A stretch of 64,000 nt of DNA, from NCBI GenBank assembly GCA_029465975.1, contig CM055728.1, positions 7,242,548-7,306,547 of the forward strand, written 5' to 3'. This DNA comes from Dallia pectoralis. Its lineage: Eukaryota; Chordata; Actinopteri; Esociformes; Umbridae. The position numbers and the translations under genes were made by a program. The notes beneath the pieces are model-generated. The model worked only from the letters and a program-made list of their open reading frames with translations. It was not told the DNA's origin and made no database searches. Below are positions 12,201 to 24,600 of the stretch, in pieces. How positions within the stretch are numbered: position 1 is the stretch's first letter; each line of letters opens with the position of its first letter.

Positions 12201-14476
12201 GAGCTCAGGGACAAGCTAGATGGCTCACAGCCCTTTGAAAAGCTCAATGTCATTGTATTTTTTGGACATTTAAAATGTAGCATAGTTGAACCTACATCCC
12301 ATGCATTACCGATGGGGAACACACAAAATGGCCGTGCCCTGAATGTAACCTCAACAAACAAGGAAGAATAAAGCTAGTCTAAATATCCAAAAACAATGAA
12401 GGATTAGGTAGGTCTAAATTGGCCTAATGGCTACATTATTCGTACGTTCAGGTTCAACTATGTGGTTGCACTACATTCTGAGCTGTGGTGTTCATATAGC
12501 TGAAGCTTGAGAACATAGACCTCTCCGAGTTCTTATCAAGTCGAGATGACCCTGAACTGCTCCCAGCATGTTTTAATCAAACAATTTAAAGATGAACAAG
12601 TCATGAGGTTAACCTTCTACAATCTCCTTCCAGCTGAAAAATCCCACTCTGTAAACCAGCCATCAGTTGGGGAAACAAAAAAGACAACAAAGCCATTTAT
12701 AACAGAGACGTGCAGCCCTGTATCCATATGACCTGCTGCTGACCTGAACCTCATTTTGGGATTGGTGGTGAGTTGTCTGAGGCAGGGTGAGGACAGTTTT
12801 GAGAGGACCTTAGTCCTGATATCATTTTTCTTCTAGATAACCGTACTGCCAGGCAACAAAACACACTTGACTAAACTATTTGTATTTGCTTTGCATAGAC
12901 ATCCGTAAGCAAAACAAACAACGAACCAACTACGTCAATGTCTTTGCGTACCCCAAACAGATATTGTCACAAGGACTCTGCTCTCCTCAAAAACACAGAA
13001 ACTATAGTAGTAACAGTAACCTACTGATGCTCCAAATCCCAATCATGAATGAAGAACATTAGACTGCTTGATTTATTTCAAATATTTTCAAACATTCCCA
13101 ACCCTTATGCGGTAACCCTAATCCAGTTTTGTGGTCTTTCGTTATCTGGGGCAAATAATAGGTTAAGTAACAGTAGAGTATTTTAAACAAAACATTAGTG
13201 GTATAAACTGACATCAATTTAGAAAATGACTATTGCATTCCACAGCAGCTGATGACATCTTGTCCAATTGAGCACCTGGTTGTTTAACTGGGGCAATAAA
13301 TGCAAAGCATACACAAACTGTCCATGTTGGGTTCTGTATGTGTCTAGAGCAGCTGCCCATTGTGCAAACAGACACTGCACGAACTGAACAAAACCAACAC
13401 TTCCTCTCCCTCAATCACCCACCTGTCGCTGACGTAGCCTCCGAGGAACTGTGTGAAGCAGTAACCCCAGAAGAAACTGCCCAGCACCATGCCTTGTTCC
13501 CTCTTGGTCCATTTGAACTTCTCCGCCATGCTGACGGCACAGATGGGCATGGCGACACGGGCACAGTACAGCAAACATGTCCCGAGCAGCAGTACCACAG
13601 TCCATATGCGTGCCAGCGGTCTACATAGTCAGGGAGATGGAGGGTATGATCGTGTAAACAACTAGCAGAACTGGATCTGAGATGGATTTGTTAACTAGCA
13701 AGTTAGGGAACTGATAATGTAATAATAGTTTGATATTGTATCTGGTTAAATACTTTACATGCCAACGCATACATGAAACAATCACGGCTTTAGAAAACTA
13801 TTTCAGTGACTAACCCTTAGACTTTCTGGTGAGTCACACACCACAGTGTCAAACGTGTAAAACCAGCTAAGAAATGTAAAAGGAATGTCACTTAATGGCA
13901 TATGGTTAGGCTATAATCAGATGTATTCAACCTCTCCTTGAGAAGTATTTTATCTACTCCAGAGCTCGCACACCTAAAACATATGTAACCTTTCATCTGT
14001 ACTTGCTGAGGATGTTTGTGAATTTATAAATAACATGGACTCAAAATGTTACAAAAGTATGAAAACAAAAAGCACACTTGTTATGACTTTCCTTTTGTCA
14101 AGATGAGATTTTGCCAATACCATTTGATTCCAACACAGCTTGAATCACGTTAAATTGTATTACACTTGTAAATAACAAAAACACTAAGTCTAAGTCTACT
14201 GTACAGCATAACTAAAAAGATAGTATCAAATCTACTGTACAGCATAACTAAAAAGATAGTATCAAGTCTACTGTACAGCATAACTAAAAAGATAGTACCA
14301 AGTCTACTGTACAGCATCACTAAAAAGATAGTATCAGCTCACCTCGGCCAATACGTGTTTTGTTCACTCCACTTCTTATGATGACCTCCAGCGACCCCAA
14401 TTTTGTCTGGGGGGGTTTCTTTGAGGCAGACCAAATCGGGACTAGAGTTCTTTCCATGTTTTTGCAGAATTGCCAT
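6247..14476 (-). CDS. slc17a9: Vesicular nucleotide transporter SLC17A9 (VNUT)
   Basis: Major-facilitator anion transporter of the SLC17 family. The family member VNUT loads ATP and other nucleotides into secretory vesicles using membrane potential. Thirteen exons join in frame to 466 aa: 14343-14476, 13423-13620, 11658-11797, 11243-11342, 10635-10765, 10343-10439, 9359-9455, 8891-8978, 7929-7963, 7721-7836, 7073-7128, 6905-6934, 6247-6425. Family stretches are clear: LLLGTCLLYCAR (about 55-66), FFWGYC, MTLARFLMGLLQG (about 146-158), LSWLP, FPDAK, and GSW..F near the end. Arg66 and Arg150 align with arginines conserved in mammalian VNUT; the second is, as I recall, essential in mouse. The start at 14476 is chosen because only that frame joins exon 2; it gives a longer N-terminus than human (436 aa). 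Exon 3 has a weak donor (G/gtctgg). At the exon 6/7 join a Trp of the human protein is read as Cys. Confidence 0.95.
7999..8041. repeat. GA-rich microsatellite
   Basis: Near-perfect (GA)n tract with a short GGAGGAAGCA interruption, inside slc17a9 intron 8, just outside the hAT-type insertion. Confidence 0.9.
8106..8859. mobile_element. hAT-type DNA transposon, non-autonomous, in slc17a9 intron 8
   Basis: The ends are perfect 15-bp inverted repeats, TAGGGGTGCACGATA at 8106-8120 and its complement at 8845-8859. They are flanked by an exact 8-bp target-site duplication ATTGCAAC (8098-8105 and 8860-8867). An 8-bp duplication and this terminal sequence fit the hAT superfamily. Inside, plus-strand codons near 8590-8690 give a Cys-x2-Cys...His-Leu-Lys-x2-His pattern of a BED zinc finger, broken by a 1-bp shift. 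The rest of a transposase is absent, so it could only have moved with help in trans. Three copies of a roughly 53-bp tandem unit (GGGTCCACTAAACGAACAGA core) occupy about 8325-8490. The element makes up most of this 927-bp intron and sits 23 bp from the exon 8 donor. Confidence 0.9.
14195..14336. repeat. Minisatellite, 36-bp unit, 4 copies, at slc17a9 intron 1 donor
   Basis: Four copies of a 36-bp unit containing CTACTGTACAGCATAAC. On the gene (minus) strand the array begins within about 6 bp of the intron 1 5' splice site (GTGAGC at 14342-14337). Confidence 0.9.
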
Positions 14477-15454
14477 TCAACGAGATGGGTAACGTTACAT
14501 ACAACTGCAAGTAGCGTTCTTCTGCACTTCACAATTCAGTGCAGTAGGGTAATCTGTACGTAATGTTAAGGAAAAGCCGACAAAAACAAACGGCTGCCCG
14601 AGGTTCTCGAGGATATCAACGTAACATTTATTTTAGACTACATTACATCCATGTTGGTATTGCCACGCGATGAAAACAGCACGGGTAAATATGGACAGAC
14701 CGCCACAGAGCCCACTGTTTTCTTTCCTTCCTGACTCTCCCTAGAAGTGATGATAATCCACGTGTCAGTGCTCTTTTCAAGGCACGCAGTTCCCCCTGCC
14801 ACCGCTAGGTGACACCAGGAAGTAGTCCGACAAGCGTCAGTAAAATAATACGCCGTCCGGGCCACTACCTATAGCCATACTAGTCCGCATCGGTGCCTCA
14901 CTATGTATAGTCCCTCCGAGTAGCCGCTCGCGTTCAGTCGTGACTGTGCAATCAGATATTATGCGATCCTGAATTAAAACCGGTCAGATGCAAAGCTGAG
15001 CGATGCTCGATATAGGAGGACTAAACAACACCCCGGAAACCGGGAGATTACAAGAAACAGATGTTAATTCTGTAATGGTTAAATTGTCCAAATTGCTTAA
15101 CCCAGTAACACTTTATGGATAACTACTACCCACTACGCTAAGCAATAAAACATGTCTGACGTTGAGTCCCATGTTGCAATTTGGTTAGTGTGGTTTGCAT
15201 ACTTGAACGTAGGACAAAAATGCACATCTTGAGAGTCATCAGCACTATACAATATGAGGTATACCATAGGTCACAAAAAGCATTAGAAAATAAAATTGTT
15301 TGGCGTCTACCATGTTTGTGTTTAAAACGATATACATTTGTTTACCCTCTGAGACAGTAAGCTCGGTTTTTAACAGACTGGTGATGACAAGAATTAAAAC
15401 ACTCCTCGTTGAGAATGTTCTTTGCAGACAGGGTAATAAATTACAAAAAAGGCA
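14477..15454. other. Spacer between gid8 3' end and slc17a9 start
   Basis: Contains the presumed 5' UTR and promoter of slc17a9 (minus strand, upstream of 14476). There is no TATA box or other clear core element that I can point to. No additional gene is visible. Confidence 0.5.
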
Positions 15455-15475
15455 TAGCAGGTTTCAAAAGACTAC

Positions 15476-15481
15476 TTTATT
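15476..15481 (-). terminator. gid8: gid8 poly(A) signal
   Basis: TTTATT on the plus strand reads AATAAA on the minus strand, 658 bp after the gid8 stop codon. It implies a 3' UTR spanning about 15455-16138. Confidence 0.6.
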
Positions 15482-16138
15482 CCATACATGTAAATAATCT
15501 GATTGCAAAACTGTCACTGTGAACTGAGTGGATGTCTGTATGTTTGTACTCACATTGTCTTGTTTTTCCAAGATAACACAAGATAAAAAGGTCACAATAA
15601 CACTGACAAAGTTACAGGGCATTGGCAGCTTAGAAGCATTCAGATAGTATCCAGCTTTGGCCTCTACCCTAGCACTCAATAGAAAATGAAATGTGCATGT
15701 TTTTGCTCAGAAAAAAAATTCACCTATCCCTGACACCACCCTCTCATTCAGGTCTCTTCTAGGTTGACACAGCCTAATTTAGGCTTAACACGCCGTCTAT
15801 ATGCAAAGATGGCAAACTTTCCCTGCCACTAGACAGAAAAAATAGTGTAACTGTAAAATATATGTAGAAAGGAAATGCTCATATGGAACTATAATTCACA
15901 GACATAAATGCGGAATTTTACTAAATTTAAATACAAGGGTTTATATTTCCGATAATGAAGTTTCAGGCAAGTCACTTTAAAATACAAACCATTCAATTTG
16001 CACAATCCATGTTATCAAAGTCTCCCACAAAAACAACCGACACAAAAAGAAAATAGCTTGAGTCAGTCTCTCTCGGCGTATAAATAGAAAGGAGGAGTAG
16101 GTGAGTCCATTTAGTCTGCACACACACACTCAAGTGTT

Positions 16139-17193
16139 TCACTTTGGGTCCTCGATCGTGCCCTTGCTGAGGTCTGTCATTTTGGGATACTTGACTTTCT
16201 TTTGGTCAAGTTCATTCTGAGCCCACAGGAGCAGTTTCAGAAGCTTGGCCAGTTTAGGCGTTGACTCTCTGTTTTCGTAGTCCAGCACAGACTGGTTCAC
16301 CTCACTCCAAACCTTCAGGGAAAATAAGGTTGATCGTACATTTAATTAGCCTAATGTAAAGATCAGAAGTTCACATACTAGATAGAAAAATACAGAAAAT
16401 TATAATTGCAGAGCAATGTCAGCATCTTTCTGTATTCAGTATGTAATGCAAAAACTCACCTTCTGCCTCTGCATCGTATTCAAGAGGTCTCCGAACGGCG
16501 ACTCTTCTGGGTTGTCAAAAGCTAGCAGTGCCAGGGTTCTCTCCATCTCTGTCAGACATTCTCTGCTCTCCTCCCCCTGCTCTGCCAGCTGGGACTGAGC
16601 AAACTCTAGTGCTGCCTCGGTCTCCCTGAGACGGATCAGCTCGATCAGGTGCTGCTGCTGCAAAACAGCGACAAGCAGTTTTAAGGACAGTGGGCAAAAA
16701 CAGTGACATATAGAAGACTCCATGTAAATTAAGTAATAAAGCCCAGCACAAAATAAGGCATCTGATAAATGGAGAGAACCTGCTTATTACCTGTAAGTGA
16801 AAGTACAGGTAGCGGTTGGTGTCAAGCAATTCTGGGTGCAGACTGTTGATAAGTGCAATTGCCTCCTGTATCTGTCCTTTAAGGATCATCTCCCGTATCT
16901 TTATCCTCTCATCCAGTGAATCCAGGTCCACACTGGGCTCAATGCCAGACTCCATGCGGAACTTCTCAGCTGCCTCCTTAAATCCCTCTATTACAATAGA
17001 ATCATCTGTTTAGAATAGGTAAGCAAACATGTATTGGGTTATTTATTGTTAGGCATGTATGGTTGAACGCACCTGTAACCAGGTAATTCATAATGAGCCT
17101 GTTCATGTCAGCTCTCTGAATGTGGACATTGTTGAGTTTTTCCATCCACTCTTCTCTCGTTATGTCCTCCGGCTTTTCAGCATAACTCATCAT
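16139..17193 (-). CDS. gid8: GID8, CTLH E3 ubiquitin ligase complex subunit
   Basis: GID8 (Twa1) is a scaffold subunit of the CTLH/GID E3 ubiquitin ligase, found in nucleus and cytoplasm. Four coding exons, 17073-17193, 16791-16987, 16460-16657 and 16139-16312, join to 229 aa; human GID8 is 228. The sequence is nearly invariant against the remembered vertebrate protein: YAEKP at the N-terminus, a LisH-like segment around 28-60 (ADMNRLIMNYLVTEGF), CTLH from about 65 (IKIREMILKGQIQEAI), and CRA to about 215 (CLTEMERTLALLAFD). There are two consecutive ATG codons; the second corresponds to the mammalian start. All introns are GT-AG. Transcription is from the divergent promoter shared with rps23. 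Confidence 0.97.
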
Positions 17194-17200
17194 GAATTGT

Positions 17201-17714
17201 CCTGCAAAAAAACAGATATGTGCCTCATGAAGATTGTTATGTTAATACTCATTTAGACTAAAAGATAAGATTGCCGTTAGCTCTATGGTTAAAATAGTGG
17301 GTGTGTCAGGTGTACAGTCACGTATATCGCAATGAAGGCATGTCTTGTCCTTATAGCACATGTCAATATTGTTCATTTTTATTTTGTATTAAAAGAAACG
17401 ATCAAGCTAAAAAATGTTTTCGAAGATTCTCGTGCACATTAATAAAGTATTAGAAAATAAACTAGGTAAACTAAGTGAATGTCATTTAGAATAATCCGGA
17501 AGCTCAAAACTGCGGCCTTTGATCAAAACCACAACATTGAAGCCTGAAATGCGTCCGCTACGAATCAATACATTACCGTGTATTTTCTTAAAACGAGTTT
17601 GTACTCGGCATCAATAAGGACAGTGTCTATTTAAGAACGTGCATATCTGTTTGTACGAGTCAAGTGTATTTTAATAATGCTAATATGTTTTATTTTTAAT
17701 AATGTAACGTTACC
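17201..17714 (-). other. gid8: gid8 5' UTR intron and end of non-coding first exon
   Basis: On the minus strand a donor CAG/gtaacg lies at 17714/17713, and an acceptor tttttttgcag precedes 17201. The coding exon therefore has only 8 nt of 5' UTR, and exon 1 (about 17714-17760) is untranslated. Inferred from splice consensus only. Confidence 0.65.
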
Positions 17715-17766
17715 TGATATTTTGCTGCTACTCTTCAGCGGTAGCAATCAAGAGCATCAAGTAAAA

Positions 17767-17776
17767 TCTCGCGAGA
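17767..17776. promoter_or_regulatory. TCTCGCGAGA core-promoter palindrome (gid8/rps23)
   Basis: A perfect 10-bp TCTCGCGAGA palindrome lies between the divergent gid8 and rps23 starts. This motif is known as a TATA-less core element enriched in bidirectional housekeeping promoters and linked to Kaiso-type (ZBTB33) binding. It sits 119 bp before the rps23 ATG and just upstream of the gid8 non-coding exon. Confidence 0.75.
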
Positions 17777-17853
17777 CTGTGTCACAGTTGATTCGCACCA
17801 ACTGATTGGTTAAAAAGTGTCACGACGCCTTGACGTACGTGCGTTGCGTACTA

Positions 17854-17868
17854 CTTCTCTTTTTTCCG
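17854..17868 (+). promoter_or_regulatory. rps23: rps23 TOP-like pyrimidine tract / likely TSS
   Basis: A C followed by an uninterrupted pyrimidine run (CTTCTCTTTTTTCC) 18-32 nt before the rps23 ATG. Ribosomal-protein mRNAs normally start at such a 5' terminal oligopyrimidine tract, which places them under mTOR/LARP1 translational control. The exact start base is inferred. Confidence 0.65.
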
Positions 17869-17885
17869 CATCTGGAAACTTAGCA

Positions 17886-20616
<2,731 letters not shown>

Positions 20617-20627
20617 CATGTATTCAC

Positions 20628-20633
20628 AATAAA
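20628..20633 (+). terminator. rps23: rps23 poly(A) signal
   Basis: AATAAA 12 nt after the TAG stop codon, giving a very short 3' UTR as usual for ribosomal-protein mRNAs. Confidence 0.85.
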
Positions 20634-20639
20634 AAGTTC

Positions 20640-21009
20640 AAAACCAGTCTTGATGTCTGTCTAGTTTTGTGTTTATTATTCATATGTGAATTACGTGTAC
20701 AATGCCACATACTTTTTTGTAATACTCTAGCAAATAAACATACAAAATGTGTGACAACTATAACAAACCAATCATTTCTTTCTCTCAGTAGCCTCTTGTT
20801 TGGTGGCAAGTTTTTTTGTGTTTGCAATGTATTGTAAATGTAAAGTTTTCATTCTGTTTGTGTCAACCAAACATGATTGCATGATAATGCCACACGTTCA
20901 CATGGCATTTTAGCCAAGGGCAGGGAGAATTAATGCAGCAGAGAAAAGTAGTATCTGAAATCATCTTTCTGATAAGCGTCCAGCAGGAGTGCCCTCGTGC
21001 TGGTTGACG
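20640..21009. other. Spacer between rps23 3' end and dnah12 promoter
   Basis: AT-rich DNA with no gene or repeat that I recognise. Confidence 0.5.
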
Positions 21010-21023
21010 GTTGCTATAGCAAC
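21010..21023. promoter_or_regulatory. dnah12: X-box (RFX site) upstream of dnah12
   Basis: GTTGCTATAGCAAC is a perfect 14-bp palindrome and fits the RFX X-box pattern (GTNRCC, 0-3 nt, RGYAAC) with one substitution per half. RFX factors drive ciliary genes, and this lies 600 bp before the start codon of an axonemal dynein. Forkhead-like TAAACAA cores at about 21074 and 21193 could be FOXJ1 sites, though that motif is common. Confidence 0.7.
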
Positions 21024-21622
21024 GGATGTTTCACAGTTTCAACCCACCGTTTGCATAGAGTTGCAAATCAGTTTAAACAAAATAAAGCAGGGGTAAGTAA
21101 GCATTTGAGGGGTGCATGTATGCACCATTACATGTCCTTTTATGTCACACGGATATTTCTTTGTTAGTGTGAATGAGGGATAATGTAGTTTAAACAAGCC
21201 AGCACTATAACGCTAGCTAAGTAGCTGTTAAAATGTTACCTAGGTTGACATACGTTTACAGAAAAATTATGACAAACTCGTTAGGGCTCGGATATAATGT
21301 TTCCTCGGGGGGTTTGCGTGGGTTCCTTCCTATCAATTAAGTTGTTCAAAGAAACATAATCCCAGGAAGTGTGACTACGGAACCAGCCACACATCCGTGT
21401 TCTACGATACCGTCGTAACACCGGGGTCGCTGCTCATTTAAAGTCTCATAACTCCACTAAGCACAAGCGTTAGCTAAGGTGCGTAAATAATTAGCGTTTA
21501 CATAATCAGCAGAAATAATGCATTGGCAGCGTTGTTTTCAGCACCACATGCAAATATTAGCAATGGCTTCACGACTGGCTATAAAGCATTTCCTACTTTG
21601 GTGTCTTTCTAAAGTACCTGAG

Positions 21623-24600
21623 ATGCCTACCTCCTCCGGTGTGTCCAAGCCCCTAGTGGCTGATGGCCTGCAGAAGTACTCTCTCCTGCCACCTATCCCA
21701 ACTACCCAGTTTCAGGAGGCTGTGACAGCAGCGGCCAACAATGATGTGCAGTGGAGAAGGTTACTGAGGCACAGGAGAAGTAAAGAACAACAGCATCAGT
21801 TGCATCAGATCATGTATGTCACTGTCACTATTCTTGATTGTTTATTTTTTCTCTAACCATTAAGGTACTTTTATGGTAATTTGTTTGAATAAATGTAGAA
21901 TGTAAATCTCTTGATCATTTTTGTAATTGACTTTCCATTACAATCGGTCGTGTACAATATTTCCATTGCGGGGGTATTCATATTGTTCTCTTTATATGTA
22001 CACTTGTAGAGTTGCAAATGCAATGCTGGCGTACAAGAACACCAAGGATTCAAGTTCAATGACTCCACAAACCCCCCAGCCAGAGTTCCCTCCTTCTGTG
22101 AGAAAGCAGGGTTATCACTTTGTTATTGAGCTTTTTTTGTTTGATCTCTTTTTATGCCACCTGTTATAAATTTTATTTTCTGTTCATTTCACAGATGAGC
22201 AGTGAAGACAGAAAACGGAGAGTAAGTTGGCGGAAAAATGTCTTGCCTTGTGTACTTTGCCTTCAAATGAGACAATGGGTGTCAGTTTGCTTAGCAGTTA
22301 CCATCTGACCCCAGGTGGTTGCTGTATATTAATATGTGTTCTCATTCAACTTATTTGGTAAAATAATCAATGTGTTCCCACCCCCAGATGAACTACATGT
22401 TCCTGAAGCAGTGCGTGGAGCGCCGTCCTGTGGCGCCCATTCAGCAACAATGGATCAACGCCATGCTGGTTCTTGTACCCCCCAAGCTGCGTGAGGGACC
22501 GGGGAGAGACAAGCTGATGCTGGAGTTATGTAGGGAGGTCAGCGAAAACTTCCACAGCGAGATGGTCAAACACACAGGTCTGTGTGAAATCATGTCTTTC
22601 TTTCTGTTTTTGCACTTATTTATCTTTAAACTTTTTGTGCCCTTTGCAATTGGACATTTCCTATCAATTATTTTTGTAATTTTCAGCCATTTCCATTATG
22701 TCCTTATGTCTCATTTCCATGTGTTACTCTGCTACAGTGAATACTGTGCTCATTAAACCAGTGATGAAAGGGACAGTTCTGGCTAGTCAAATAGCTCCAA
22801 CAACAAAGTGAGTTTCATGTAAACACCCCTGGAAAATATGAGCCATCAATTTATTAGATATTTGATAAATAATATTTTGTAAATTATAATTTCTTTCATA
22901 TTTCTTTTTAGGGCGCTAGATTTCTCCAGACCATGGCATGACAGCTTTGTGAGGAGTCGTAAGGAACTGAAGAAGAATCTACACATTCTTCATCCAGTGA
23001 TGAGAATAATTCTTGACATCGGCTATGGGACATTCTCAAGTCTGTTGTTGGTGGATCTTTCTGACTGCAGGTGAAATGGTTCAGACACGTCCCTGCAAGT
23101 ATAAGAATTCCAGATTTGGTCTTCAAGTTTGTTTATCTTATGTATTCTTTTCTAATGTTCTGCTAAGGTCCAAAGGGCCTGTAGACTTTGTCTGCTTGAA
23201 GAACATATTGGCAGTGGAGTGTGAGAGAATAGAGGAACGCATCATGAACACTTGGTACCCCAAGATCATCCACCTGTTGACCAGCAAGGAAACACTTCAG
23301 GGAATAAAACCCACACAACTGGACTCCTTCTACAACTGTGTATCAACGCTAATTTCTAACCAGGTGAGAAATGGATGTTTGGATAAGTACCTCTGGTTTT
23401 CTTCTGAGCAAGACCAACTCGTATTGATATTCCTTTTTTCTTTATGTATTTGCCGAAGTTGAAATCCTTAGTGGAGAGAAGTGTTAGGGAGTTTGTCAGC
23501 CTCTTCGATCCATGCAATATCCACCGGTTGCCCCTATTCTGCATGGATCTGACTTTCGATGATGAGAAGATGGAAATGTATCCAAGCTTCCAGGACCTTG
23601 AGGAAGCTGTTTTAGATATGCTAAAACGAATTACCAACTCAATGCAGGTATTTGTGGCAGAATATGTCACCAAATATGCAAAAAAAAATATTTAAAAAAA
23701 AAAACATATCTCCATAATCTTTGAATATATTTATTATTTTATGTAAGGCCATGTTTGGGTTTACCTTTTATTGTGGCTTCACAGAAAGTCCAGACGGTCC
23801 AGTCATGGCTGGCTGAAGCCAACAGCTCTGTAGTCGATGCTAGACTGGCGGACCATCTTCTGGTATTGGCCCAGGGCACAGTTAGGTCTGCTATACGTAA
23901 GAACCTAGAGGAACCTTTTGAACACTTCCAGAACTATGGTAAGGAACTATTATTGGGTTGGGGTCACGCATGATTGGGTTTTATTGCAAGTATTATTCCA
24001 AATTGAAACAATTTGAAATACATTTAAAGTAAAATAAGTATATTCATATTAACATGTATTTCAGTTTATCTAATGCATTATCAAAAATGATCTAAAAATG
24101 AGAAATGTTAGATCATTTTGTAATGTATGTAAAGTATGCTAATGACACACTGTGGCGAGGCACTGCAAGGACACAGACATGTATGTAAGTGCATAGACCC
24201 AGAGAGTTTTGTTTAACTCAGAACAGAAGTAAGACGAGGTAAGCAAAAACACATAACCACGGCCCAAACAAAAAGAAGGAAGGCAAATAAGCTTCCGGCA
24301 GCTTCCATTGCTCATGGCAGTTCTCTTTAGCGGTGGGGTTAGCTCTGCATTCTTAATGGTTTGTGAAAAAACAAAACAGACAATACATGTGAAGCCATCT
24401 CTTCCCCCTTATCCTGGATGTCTTTCCCCTATTTAGAGTCGCAGATATGGATCAAAACAAGGGTTTCGGGCCAAACTAATAGGGGGTGTTTTCTGTGGTG
24501 ATGCCACAACCTACATTTTCGGAGCATTTTGATTGCATTTCTTTCTAGTTGATATAATTCACAACGATTTGATCAGCAAACTATTTTGGAAGTAAACATA

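Noticed and set aside
14320..14457. Alternative slc17a9 start at 14457 or 14532 (frame beginning MERTL...)
   Set aside because: That frame ends exon 1 in phase 1, whereas exon 2 needs phase 2 to encode the transporter; only the 14476 start fits.
22098..22110. Later donor for dnah12 exon 2 (adding VRKQ)
   Set aside because: Using GG/GTTATC breaks the frame into exon 3; the GTGAGA donor at 22098 keeps it and matches the DNAH12 N-terminus.
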